A DNA stretch of 64,000 nt, from NCBI RefSeq assembly GCF_000003815.2, contig NC_049992.1:18958396-19022395 (forward strand), in the 5' to 3' direction. Positions 46,000 through 57,435 of this stretch are shown here, one piece after another. The stretch comes from Branchiostoma floridae. Its lineage: Eukaryota > Chordata > Leptocardii > Amphioxiformes > Branchiostomatidae. Position 1 is the first letter of the stretch; every line of letters begins with the position of its first letter. Below the pieces are notes generated by a model, which was not told where the DNA came from, did not search any database, and saw only the letters and a list, made by a program, of their open reading frames with translations. A program made the translations under genes and the position numbers.

Positions 46000-47870
46000 C
46001 TTTTATATCTCGTCTAAAATGAGAGCATGTAAATTAATTCCAAAACATTTGCTAAAACAGCCTCGCGGGAATGTGCCTGGGGGAAATACGGGAGTTTATA
46101 GAACAGCAGATAATATCTTTATATTGAAAACCCTAATCTCCAAGTACACACAGTCCGGAAAACGCCTCTTCGCTTGTTTTATTGATCTTTCGAAGGCTTT
46201 CGATTCAGTTTGGCACCAGGGTCTTCTATTCAAACTTCTATCCAATGACATCTCGGGGAAATTCTTTCATATCATCAAAAGTTTATATAGTAACTCAGAA
46301 GCATGTGTAAAAACTAGTATAGGTCTGAGTGAAAATTTCCCTGTAGAGATTGGCGTGAGACAGGGATGTGTTCTAAGCCCCTCGCTATTTAATCTGTACG
46401 TTAGTGAATTAGTTAACGATCTCAATACAGGAGACCTAGATACCCCTCTACTTCATTCATCCAAAGTATCAAGTTTATTTTATGCCGATGACGTTGTCAT
46501 GTTGTCAACAAGTCAACGTGGCCTATAGAACGCAATCAATGTTCTCGGCCTTTACTGCAATAAATGGAAACTAACAGTAAACTTAAAGAAAACGAAAATC
46601 ATTGTTTTCAATCGTAAGGGACGATTGTTATCAAACTATAAATTTTGCTTATTCGACAAAGACATAGAAGTGGTATCCTCGTACTGGTATTTAGGCGTAG
46701 TATTTACAGCGGGGTGTAAATTTAACGCAGCAATGAAAACACTCCAAAAGAAGGCACTAAGGGCGCTATTTAGCATAAGAACAAGTCCTGGAGGAAACAA
46801 TGCTTCAGTACCACTGCAATGTAAGTTATTTGACGCTTGTATTGTGCCAATATTATTGTATGGTGCAGAAGTGTGGAGCAATGCTAGTTTAAACGACAAT
46901 TCTCCATTAGAGCAAGCGCATCTAAAGTTCTGTAAAGTTGCCTTAGGTGTAAGAAGAAATGCCAGTAATCTCGCTACTAGAGCGGAGCTAGGAAGATTCC
47001 CTCTATGGATCGAGGCTTTCAGTAGACTATTTTCTTATTATTGTAGATTAACTAGAGAAATACCGACAAATAGCATACAATATGATGCATTTCTTGTACA
47101 ACAAGACCTACACAGACGCAATATACCATGCTGGCTATCTAATGTAAGTAAGATTTTGGAGGAGTCGGGTTATGCATACCTATTGTTAAACAACGGTCGA
47201 GATATACCATCAATTCAGTCGGAGGTGAAGCAAAGACTGAAGGACATTTACCTTCAAACCTTTTACTCAGGGCTGAACTCCAGTGGTAGGACCGGAAACC
47301 AAGGAAACAAACTAAGAACATATAGAAAAATCAAACATACCTACGAAAGAGAACAGTACCTTAATATTCAGAATTTCAACCATCGCCGAGCCATGGCTAG
47401 ATTAAGAATCAGTGACAATCCCCTACAAATTGAAGTGAGAAGATACAACCAGACTCCTCCGAATAATAGACTCTGTACACTTTGTAACTCCAACCGTATA
47501 GAGAATGAAGTCCATTTTATATTAGAGTGTCCTTCATACAATGACATGCGCAACTATTTTATCAGTGCTCTGAATGTAGTAGATACACGATGTAAAGAGT
47601 TAACCAACGACAACCTGTTTGTACATATAATGACAACCACAGACAACTTTGTACAACACAAACTCTGTGAGTTCGTATACACATGTTTTAAGAAAAGGGA
47701 AGAGTCATGTAAACGTTAGATATAGTGATAGCTTAGTTGCAGATGTATTGTTTATTCAATTGTAATACTACATGTTATAGTACTTAGTCTTTATAATTAG
47801 TATCCCATCATGGGATTTGCTGCATTTAGCCCACATGGGCAGGAACATGCAAATAAAGATCATTCATTAT
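46000..47870 (+). mobile_element. 5'-truncated LINE with a nearly intact reverse transcriptase
   Basis: The coding strand runs from about 46000 to 47719, and the 3' UTR ends near 47870 after 'AAATAAAGATCATTCATT'. No endonuclease domain is present, so it is 5'-truncated. The RT frame is broken once (TAG at 46526-46528). It is part of tandem-duplication unit 1, and unit 2 keeps only its first ~100 bases. Confidence 0.85.
46019..47719 (+). pseudogene. LINE reverse transcriptase, one internal stop
   Basis: First part (169 codons): DNIFILKTLI, catalytic motif A FIDLSKAFDSVWH (Asp at residue 56), motif B GVRQGCVLSPSLFNLY (about 112-127), motif C FYADDVVML (YADD at 155-158). After the TAG the frame continues with NKWKLTVNLKKTKIIVFN, YWYLGVVF, PILLYGAEVW, and a C-terminal CTLCNSNRIENEVHFILEC (C-x2-C-x9-H-x4-C). 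The catalytic residues are intact, so decay is recent. The family is a non-LTR retrotransposon of the jockey/CR1 group in the broad sense, and the exact clade is uncertain. Confidence 0.85.
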
Positions 47871-48033
47871 TCTAAAACTGGCCAATCGTAATAAGTAGCT
47901 TTATATATTTAGCTTTGAAAAATAGCTGCCTATGTAATGGTCAGTATTCTAATCTTTAAAGTACCTGTTTTAGCACAGTGATAGTTTCAGTAAGACGCAC
48001 GTAATAAATGAATAATCCTACAATTGTACTCAC

Positions 48034-48130
48034 CAGATGGCTTCCTCTCATTTCGTCGGGACACAAAACACAACGACACAATAGAGATTTTCGGTTCCTG
48101 GGTAGACAGATCTTGGTGTCAGTGAAATAA
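48034..48130 (-). other. Leader-exon-like unit 5, acceptor decayed
   Basis: Donor GTGAGT after 48034 is retained. At the other side the sequence reads TTATTTCAC instead of TTTATTTCAG, so the CAG acceptor is lost. Duplicated at 51296. Confidence 0.4.
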
Positions 48131-48875
48131 TTTACTAGTAATCAATACTTAGACCAAACCATTTCGCAGGTGCCCAAGACCGAATGCAAGACTTTCTGAT
48201 CGTTTTTTTTATACTGGAAAAAGATTAAGGAACGCGCTTGTCTGAAAAAAGGGTGTTTTATCCATACACAACTTTGATTGTTTACAATAAAACGTGTATG
48301 TATGTTATATACACTCTCTTTTGTTCAAAAACAAAAACGTTTCGATGAACCTACCCGAGCACTTTTTTTCATCAATATTAGACAAGTGAAACGTCAGATT
48401 TCTGAATAGTTAGCAGACCAACATCGTACGCAAGGTAAAGATTCTCTGTATATATTTAATCATAGTCGTTTTCTCCTTAATGTACGTAAGTGTAGTAATC
48501 AGTATTGGAACTTGATGATTGGCAATAGTTAAGTACTTATTTGTCCGATATCTCTGTACCTAATTTTGTCAGAATCTAATTTGCAGCTGCTCGTAAAAAA
48601 CATGATTGTAAGACGTTGTTGACCTTTAACAACGAAGGAACAAAGTTCATCTTACCTTACACTCATCACAAGATTGCTTCTCATATTCACATCATTGTCT
48701 ATCAAAATAAGCTTGGTGGGGCTTTTCTTCTAAATAAAAAAAAATGGTTTTAACCCTATTCAGAAAACAGCTGCATATTAATTGTAACATGGCCATTATT
48801 ACGATAGTGCATAGTTTCAATTGGTTTCTGTCATGCGAACTCAATTATTAAAAAGGTCTGACATTTTGTACTCAC

Positions 48876-48992
48876 CAGCGGACTTCTATATGGTAGTGCC
48901 TCACAGTCTTCGATCTATCAGGACTGAAGTCTCAGCGACACGACTGCGATATTTGGTTCTCAGTAGACAGAGTTAGTTTAAGTGTCGGTTGA
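48876..48992 (-). other. Leader-exon-like unit 6 (copy of unit 4)
   Basis: Same acceptor (TTATTTCAG) and donor (GTGAGT) as unit 4, with a few substitutions. Non-coding. Confidence 0.5.
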
Positions 48993-49689
48993 CTGAAATA
49001 AATTATTCAAAACACGGGACGAACTATTTCGCAAGTGCCTAACATCGAATGTGGATGCGAAGATGTGTCATAGCCTGTTGATATGTTGAAAGTATAGTGA
49101 ACGAAGTGCTTGTCTGAAATAATATGTGCTTCAATATGGCACATTTTGAATTGTTTTACAGTAAGAAGGGCATATGTGCTGTATGCATTTCTTTTTTTCA
49201 TAAAAGAAACATGAACTTTCCCGAGCACGTTTGTCAACAACATCAGACAATTGAAACGTCAGGTTCCTGAATAGACATCAGTACACCAACGCGTCACGTA
49301 AAGTTTCTTTGCCGCAATTGGGGTTTTAAAATATTGGCTCAAATATAATGGTTCATTTTTCTTAGTTGTTTCCTAATAATGTTTTTGTATAAGTTACATG
49401 ATCAGTAACTACACCAAGTCGGCATTAGGTTATTACGAGTTTGACAAAATTCTATCTCCTAATTCTAGTCCCATTTTTCCAAAATCAGTCTGCTCGTCTG
49501 AAAAAAAAAACTTGTGAAATATCACTAAACTCTTACATAAAAGAACTCATACCAGAGACTCATCATGGTTTTCTTCGTATATTTATATATATTTACCTCC
49601 CAAGACGAGGTGTTTATTTTTTTCCTTGTACAATATAAAATGTTTTAAATTGATGGTGCCTGCCTGCCTGCAAATGATGTGATGCAGAC

Positions 49690-50640
49690 TTAACCCTCAT
49701 CCGACCGTATGGGGTCATTTTTGACCCCAGGCGTATATTTTTATCTGCCAAAGCAACATTTTTCATCGGAGAAAAAAATCCTTCCATGAATTTGTTAATA
49801 TACATGTCTTACAGCATCTACCAATTTTTCACCGGGTTTTGTCCATTATTCTATAAGCTATACTTGAAAGTTTGTGTCTGGTTCGGTGGGGTCAAAAATG
49901 ACCCCAGCCAATTATGAATCATTAATTACGTAAATATCAAGAAATTTCAATGAAATAACAGGCATTCCTTATCATTGCTATTACAGCAACAAGATATAGT
50001 TGTTTAGATGAGTAAACACCGAATATTTTGAAAGAAATATAGTTTTTTTTGTGTAAAACACAGTTTTTAGACATTATGCATAAATTATGATAATGGGCAT
50101 TAACTACCTATGCTAATGTAAGTGAAAATGTTTCTAATTAATTAAACACAATATATGAACAGAATGTGAAGAAGGAACCTACAAGAAAGATCTTTGCGGG
50201 AAAATAGACAAGAGTTATTGTACGTATGTATTTAGGTGACAGAGTATGGTGCATAATTAAGTAATAAATTCGTTACTTTTCACAAATATTGTATCTTTTT
50301 TTGTCAAAAAACATGATTATGCCATCAGCATTCTTGTAGCATCAAACTTATTGATTAGAAATTGCTAAGACAAAAACATTGTTAAAGTAAGTGGAGTATG
50401 GTAGATTTTTAGAGCAAAAGATGGTTTCTTCTTATTTCCTGCATAAATTATGATAATGAGTAAAAATTACTGCCATCAAAACTTGTCAAAATATTTTTCA
50501 TAGCTTGGTGAAACATTAAATCCATACAAATGACAAAATAAGCCAGCAGAAATATGTCTATGAGCAAAACAAAATGGGGTCAAAAATGACCCCATACGGT
50601 CAGATTCGTCGTAAAAATGTACCGGTCGGATGAGGGTTAA
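49690..50640. mobile_element. piggyBac-like element with demonstrable empty site
   Basis: TTAACCCTCATCCGACCGTA at 49690 and the inverse ending TCGGATGAGGGTTAA at 50640. The palindrome GGGGTCATTTTTGACCCC or its partner lies at 49711-49728, 49888-49905 and 50576-50593. Unit 1 of the tandem duplication has a single TTAA at 45567-45570 in the same flanking sequence (ACTTAAAAACACATGCAGCA), so insertion duplicated TTAA. No transposase is seen. Confidence 0.92.
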
Positions 50641-51059
50641 AAACACATGCAGCACATTATTAATGAGAAAATGCAAGAAAAAGATGTTGTCATAATCAAC
50701 ATCTACTTTACCAGTGATTACAAGTGCACAGGTTGCTCAGTGACAGCGACTTTTTAGCAATGACTGCACATGCACAGTCTGACATGTTCTAACACAATGA
50801 CACTATAGTAAAGTGTGGCAACAAAATTAAGATTTTACTGCTGGGTGCTGATGGGTCTTTGTGGTATGCCATTGATCCGTGACATCAAACTACGCTTTAT
50901 AACCTTCCCAGCCCACTTATTTCGTAAGAAAATGTTATCAAAATAATAGAAAATAATTGTAGTACGCTGTTTTCATTATTAGGAAACTATTACAAGTATT
51001 CTCAGTTTTTCAAAAGCAGGGAAAGGTGTTGATAGTTCAGATAGCGTCCAAAATATTTC

Positions 51060-51165
51060 TTTTATATCTCGTCTAAAATGAGAGCATGTAAGTTAATTTC
51101 AAAACATTTGCTAAATCAGCCTCGCAGGAATGTGCCTGGGGGAAATACGGGAGTTTATATTATTC
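51060..51165 (+). pseudogene. LINE stub left by an internal deletion
   Basis: Encodes the same N-terminal RT-side fragment as 46000-46099 (KHLLNQPRRNVPGGNTGVY) and then jumps, at GAGTTTAT|ATTATTC, to sequence equal to 47866 onwards. About 1.77 kb relative to unit 1 is missing. Confidence 0.85.
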
Positions 51166-51295
51166 TAAATTCTTATTTGAAAAATAGCTGCCTATGTAAT
51201 GGTCAGTATTCTAATCTTTAAAGTACCTGTTTTAGCACAGTGATAGTTTCAGTAAGACGCACGTAATAAATGAATAATCCTACAATTGTACTCAC

Positions 51296-51390
51296 CAGAT
51301 GGCTTCCTCTCATTTTGTCGGGACACAAAACACAAGGACACAATAGAGATTTTCGGTTTCTGGGTAGACAGATCTTGGTGTCAGTGAAAT
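51296..51390 (-). other. Leader-exon-like unit 7 (copy of unit 5)
   Basis: Donor GTGAGT after 51296. The acceptor side is decayed as in unit 5. Confidence 0.38.
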
Positions 51391-52011
51391 AATTTACTAG
51401 TAATCAAGACTTAGACCAAACCATTTCGCAGGTGCCAAAGACCGAATGCAAGACTTTCTGATCGTTTTTTGTATACTGGAAAAATATTAAGGAACGCGCT
51501 TGTCTGAAAAAAGGGTGATTTATCCATACACAACTTTGATTATTTACAATAAAACGTGTATGTATATGTACACTCTCTTTTTTTTTCAAAAACAAAAACG
51601 TTTCGATGAACCTGCCCGAGCACTTTTTTTCATCAATATCAGACAAGTGAAACGTCAGATTTCTGAATAGTTATCAGACCAACATCGTACGCAAGGTAAA
51701 GGTTCTTTGTATATATTTAATCATAGTCGTTTTCTCCTTAATGTACGTAAGTGTAGTAATCAGTATTGGAACATGATGATTGGCAATAGTTAAGCACTGA
51801 TTTGTCCGATATCTCTGTACCTAATTTTGTCAGAATCTAATCTGCAGCTGCTCGTAAAAAACATGATTGTAAGACGTTGTTGACCTTTTACAACGAAAGA
51901 ACAAAGGTCATCTTACCTTACACTCATCACAAGATTGCTTCTCATATTCACATATCATTGTCTGTCAAAAGGAGCTTGGTGGGGCTTTTCATCTAAAGTA
52001 AAACAATGGTT

Positions 52012-52800
52012 TTAACCCTATTCAGACGAGGGGTCGGCTTTAGAGGAACACGAAAACTTTCATGTAGCATATATTTGTATAACAGCAGAACCGCTTACGT
52101 CAGAGCTATCAAATTCATTGAGTTTTCCTGAAATTTAGTTTTCACAAATTATGACAAATTTTCCATTTTTCGTGTTGCTATGGCAACCGTTTGTTGACAG
52201 GCATTTTTGACGAAAATTGCTATGGCAACCATTTGCTGACAGGCATTTTTGACGAAAATTGCTAATTTCGGTTGTTACAATGTGCTTTTCACGTTTATTT
52301 GCTACATTACTGCTATTTTCTGACATAAATAAAATATTAATCAAAGTCTGACATAAATAAAATCTTTAACAAGAGTATCTTGTATAATAAAAAAAAGCAA
52401 ATTATGCTAAATTGACCATCGACCAGAATTTACGATGGCGGACCATATGACCAAATCACGAATATTATCTTATTTTCCCTTAGAATTTGTAACTACCTGG
52501 TACTTTTCATCCAAACGTTTAAATGAACGACTAAGCCTATTTACATTGTTTTTTTGCGTTTGTTTAAAAAAATGTATTATTGAAAATTCAAGGTGGTGGA
52601 TATAAGATGGCGGTATCTGGTATGTTCGATATGCATTGTGTCATTTTATGACGTTATTTTTCATGTCATTGATGTTGCAATGGACAACACAAGTCGTAAC
52701 AAATATTATCGTTCTGTTGTCTGCAATTGCTGTTGCATTTTTGAAGCATACCTTAAAGTTTTCTGGGAATACCCTGCCCATGTTTCCTGCCAAAATCAAA
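52012..52800. mobile_element. Family a TTAA element, right end missing
   Basis: Left end TTAACCCTATTCAGACGAGG. The interior has a short direct duplication ('TTGCTATGGCAACC' and 'GACAGGCATTTTTGACGAAAA', twice near 52170-52265) and 'TATAAGATGGCGG'. No right CCCTAT inverse is visible. Confidence 0.6.
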
Positions 52801-53039
52801 TTCTAAACTTGTTACTTGGACATAGCTATCTACGAGTAGGGAGTCGTCCGATATTTGATAGCACAAGTCAAATGCCAACATGCTACTATTCCCGAAAATT
52901 CACTCGGTTCTAAAAATGCAAAAAAAGTGCAAAACGTCATCAAACTCTTGCATAAGAACAACCTTACTTCGGACTAATCCCAATATGTTTTTGTATATCA
53001 ATGCGTCTTCAAGTTAAAAGGTGGGTGGTTCTTTGATAT

Positions 53040-53580
53040 TACAACGAAGTAGGCTTTTAAAAAAAGTAGTGTGGAAAGTTGGAAACGTAGGAAAAGTACC
53101 ACTTGCAGAGATAATGTTACGTGTATCAGGAAGGAAATACACAGTAGTTTCATCATCATCATCATAGTCCCATAGCTAGTTTACTTTTGTTTAAAATTGA
53201 AGGAATCAAACTGCAGCACATATAAATTGTTTACCGTCAGGGCAAGCTTTCTAGGTAACCGGGTATAGCAACATAGATTGTCCATGAAAGAACCTAAGGC
53301 GAATGTTAAGTAATGATTTAGTAAAAAAACTCAATGACAATCTCGATGATTTGTGTATCGATGTACGATTGACATATTTAACGTTTACATGACAGCTTTC
53401 CACGGTCTCTAGTGATAGATTTATAAAGATACTAGTCACAACTATTGCATATTTAAATATAGAAAATATGATTTTTTTCTGACAAAAGTCATATTTTCCA
53501 GACTTGACAATGAATACTGGTGACCACATCCATAGCAACAATTTTCTAACGCTGCTGAGTATGAAAGTCAAACGTTTTTA
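53040..53580. repeat. Copy of the 23.2-24.0 kb segment
   Basis: Shares 'TTTGTTTAAAATTGAAGGAA'-type text and 'CAATGACAATCTCGATGATT' with 23490-23720. It includes a short (CAT)n run at about 53151-53166. No gene. Confidence 0.5.
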
Positions 53581-53825
53581 TTATATGATTGTTGTTCAGT
53601 AACATTGAGGATATCAAAAGCACATTACAATCAAAATTCTAATTGTGTGGATGTTTGGCACAAAAAGAAACGGTTTAATTGTATAAAGGCTGTTTAAAAC
53701 CGATGGTATGCCTTTTCATTGGTTAGATACTACTCATCATGCAGGAGAAAGATGTTCAAATGCTGGTCAGCCTAAGAAGAGAGTATTTCATAATATGAAT
53801 GCTGTTTAGGGCATTAACAAACGTT

Positions 53826-54705
53826 TTAACCCTATTCAGACGGGGCGGGGGCTTTTGAGGCCTGTGCCAACTTTGATGTCCGATAACGCCAGAACGGCTT
53901 ACGCTAGAGCCACCAAGTTTGGTGAGTTTTCCTAAAATATTGTTGGGAACAATTTTACGAAGTTTGACAAATTTTCCATTTTTTTTCTCGTGTTGCCATG
54001 GCAACCGTTTGTTGACAGTTTTACCAAAAATCACTATTTTTGGTTCTAACAATTTATTTTTCACATTTATTTCCTATATTACTGCTATTTTGTTACATAA
54101 ATAAAATCTTATATTATTTAGCATATCTTTCATAATTATATAGGCATAAATTATGCTTATTTGATGACGTCATCAGCCCCAAATCCAACCTAATTATTCC
54201 TTCAAATTTGTACCTACCTGGTATTTTTTCATCAAAAACCATCTAAATGAATGAATTTAGTCTATTTCAATTGCCCTTTGTGATTATTTGTTGCAAAAAA
54301 AGGATTTTTAAAAATTCAAGGAGGTGGATATAATATGGCGGAGCGCAACTCGCATTTAAGATATGCATGACGTCATTTTATGACGTCATTTTGACGTCAT
54401 TGATGTGGCCATTGGCAACACATGTCGTAATAAACATTATTATTCTGTTATCTACACTTGTTGTTACATTTTTTGTAGCATAACTTGAAGTTTTCTGAGA
54501 ATACCCTTTTCCATGGGTTCGGCCAATATAATCAAATTGATGACGTCATAATTACATCATCTTACGTCATCGTAACGTCAAACGTCAAATATTTGTTAGA
54601 TATTATGTCAATATCATGTCCTAAAAAATTTGGTGGCCCTACGGCACGTCTTGTTAGAGTTAGAGGACTTAGAAGTGGAGGGCCTCAAAAGCACCACCCA
54701 CCAAT
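53826..54705. mobile_element. Family a TTAA element, right end degraded
   Basis: Left end TTAACCCTATTCAGACGGGG. The interior is inverted relative to 4122-5057 and contains clustered TGACGTCA palindromes near 54367-54400 and 54540. The right terminus is reduced to 'GGAGGGCCTCAAAAGC' near 54690. Bases 54710-56160 hold no gene that I can support, apart from a short match (55600-55670) to the 23.9-kb repeat. Confidence 0.65.
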
Positions 54706-56554
54706 CACGGTGGTCAAATACGGGCTCCAAATCTCCCATGTCTAGCCGAATACGAACCTGCTTCCACAATGTTCCATCTGACGTAATTCGAACCGAACCC
54801 GTGTTCTATTTGGGGTCATCTGCGGTCGTTGCCGGTAAAACACTGCTGGCTAGCCTTTTTTGCCAAACCGCATTGAATTAGCCAGAAAATATAGTTTTTC
54901 ACCAATATAGACAATTTTCTGGACAGTACATCCATGCTATCACTTTGTTTGGGACATGTAAGATGTAACGAAGCTACTGACGTTTGTGTTGTTGACCTTG
55001 AATAACATAAGCGCTGTTTACACCGGTATCAATTTACACCATCCCGCTCTCCGCGCGGCATGACATGCGTGCAAACATCGTTTAAGATCGCGACCAAGAA
55101 GAGTCCAAATTAACTCATTGACGGCTCAAAATGACCGCAACGGTTTTCCCGAGATTTCTGTTTTTGGGATTTTTAAAAAATGCCTTCCAGTTTGAATTAT
55201 TGGTAATTTAGTGCGAAAAATGTCATTTTTACGCATATTTTTGACTGTAACTTTACTTCAGATTAAAAATTGAAAAATCCCCAAAACAGAAAGTTTTATT
55301 TACCTCTCAGATGACGAAAAATATAAAAATCAAGAATTTGCCATGGCACTTGCGGCCCATCTTATCAAGAGTATGGTCAAATTAAAAGCCTTCCTATCCA
55401 AATTAAAACGGGAAGATTCCAACTATTTAAAAATGCGAATTTAATCTTATTTTGAATAAATTTCCTTGTCATAACATTTTGTTTATTTTCATATATTTTA
55501 CGGTTAGCAAATAGTCGGCCTCTTGTAACCCGATACTCTGTCGAACTCGCATAGCAACGGGAAAGAATACCCTAGCAACCGACCGCCGTGAATGTGGAAA
55601 TGCCATTTCATATCATTGGCAACATTTTCCATTGTGTGAATGTTGTTCAGTACCAAGACAAGCGCCTCTACTGTTTGGATGTTTTCAGCAACATAAAACT
55701 GTTTTGATTTAGAAACTCCACTCAATTCCAATAGCAACATCTTCTGCTGTGTGAATATGTAAACCAACAAGGTAAATTAGCCTTGGTGTGTTGAATTTGT
55801 TTAAGGCCATTGGGAGGACTTTTGTACTTGGTGGCATACACGTTTCTCTGAATTTTTTTTCTTTAGTCAAAAACATATGAATACTGTACGTGTACTTCTA
55901 GCAGAATTCTAGGAATCCTAAGGGAAATATATTATACCTGTAAGAATTATACTAGGTAAACTTAACCAAAAAAATCCTTCTGTTATCTACTATGGTATAT
56001 GCATTCAATCTTCCACCTTGTATTTTCCCTGGTTTGCTTTAGATCCACGATTGACAACAAACATTCTATAGTTAAAGGTTTTGCCACTACCATACCATGG
56101 TTATGTAACTTTATCTTGAATAAAAAAACAACAAGAAAATGTTAACAAAGAAGGAAAAGACATATATTTTCATCTACAGTATTGAAGAGTAAAGAGACTC
56201 GTTTGACACAAACACATTTACATCGACGTTTCGGTGACCGTCTATCACTTGACCTCTCTGATTGGTTTACATTGTACTGCAGCACTAGGTGTCGTTGGGT
56301 CCAGATACAGATGCTGTCACATACGTAAAGGAATTAAATAATTTACATTGATTAAATAAATAATGTTCATTTGTGATTTGCTCACTCGGAAGATTTATTC
56401 GCTGATTTTAGCAGATTAACAGGTTAGGAAGGTCATAATCTGAGGTATGTCCAGAAATGGGGTAAATGTACGAAGTTTGTGTGTACGAACTTGTACGAAG
56501 TTAAAGGTAGATATAGACCGTAATCGGTAAACTTCGGAAGTTTTAAGTGACGTC

Positions 56555-56975
56555 ATCTAAGTTCGTACAGGTAGGCAGGGTTGGTGTACGATGTACGATG
56601 TACGGAGTTAACAAATCTAAGTTCGTACAGGTAGGCAGGGTTGGTGTACGATGTACGATGTACGGAGTTAACAAATCTAAGTTCGTACAGGTAGGCAGGG
56701 TTGGTGTACGATGTACGATGTACGGAGTTAACAAATCTAAGTTCGTACAGGTAGGCAGGGTTGATGTACGATGTACGATGTACGGAGTTAACAAATCTAA
56801 GTTCGTACAGGTAGGCAGGGTTGGTGTACGATGTACGATGTACGGAGTTAACAAATCTAAGTTCGTACAGGTAGGCAGGGTTGGTGTACGATGTACGATG
56901 TACGGAGTTAACAAATCTAAGTTCGTACAGGTAGGCAGGGTTGATGTACGATGTACGATGTACGGAGTTAACAAA
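56555..56975. repeat. 60-bp minisatellite, seven near-identical copies
   Basis: The unit begins ATCTAAGTTCGTACAGGTAG and contains GTACGATGTACGATGTACGG. Copies 4 and 7 share one substitution (GTTGATG for GTTGGTG). Both strands are open because 60 is a multiple of three, giving frames of 143-173 codons that I do not accept as genes. Confidence 0.95.
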
Positions 56976-57169
56976 ATACATCGTACACCACTGTGGCACT
57001 GTAATGCAGAAAGGTCTAGGTATAATATAATTCAACTTTACGTGGTGATCGATGATGAGAGCATGTGATTAACGCGTGGCTGACAGTGTGCGACAGGTGA
57101 AAGTAGAATAGAATACTGCGTACGGAGTTAGCATAAACCACAGCATAGTCAAAACATCTTGACTTCGTA

Positions 57170-57435
57170 CACAAGGCCTGACCCATAGGCGAAGATAGCA
57201 TAACTCACGACAAAGTCAAAACATTTTAACTTCGTACATCGTACTTCGTACATTAGGTCCGCCCCATGTACGAACTTAGCATAACCCACAAAATAGAAAA
57301 CATTTAACTTCGTACATCGTACATCGTACAGTAGGTCCGCCCCACGTACGAACTTAGCATAACCCACAAAATAGAAAATATTTTAACTTCGTACATCGTA
57401 CTTCGTACATTAGGTCCGCCCCATGTACGAACTTA
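57170..57435. repeat. ~75-bp repeat, about 3.5 copies, inverted relative to the minisatellite
   Basis: The unit includes 'TTCGTACATCGTACTTCGTA', 'TAGGTCCGCCCCATGTACGA' and 'ACTTAGCATAACCCACAAAA'. It shares the ACTTCGTAC and CGTACATCGTA words with the 60-bp array on the opposite strand. Confidence 0.75.

Larger units (their letters stand above)
44831..48762. repeat. Tandem duplication, unit 1 (3.9 kb)
   Basis: Begins GAAAACAGCTGCATATTAAT at 44831 and runs to a truncated TTAACCCTATTCA at 48750-48762, where unit 2 starts with the same GAAAACAGCTGCATATTAAT. It contains leader units 4 and 5 and a LINE. Identity with unit 2 is high over most of its length. Confidence 0.85.
48763..52025. repeat. 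Tandem duplication, unit 2 (3.3 kb)
   Basis: Matches unit 1 from its first base, with three large differences: a TTAA element inserted at 49690-50640, most of the LINE deleted at 51159/51160, and a further short deletion about 10 bases on. The right border is the TTAACCCTATTCAG end of the 52012 element. Confidence 0.85.

Noticed and set aside
56555-56975. CRISPR-like array
   Set aside because: The whole 60-bp unit is repeated without unique spacers, and the genome is eukaryotic.
56543-57068. Frames of 143-173 codons on both strands
   Set aside because: They are translations of the exact 60-bp minisatellite inside a mobile element.
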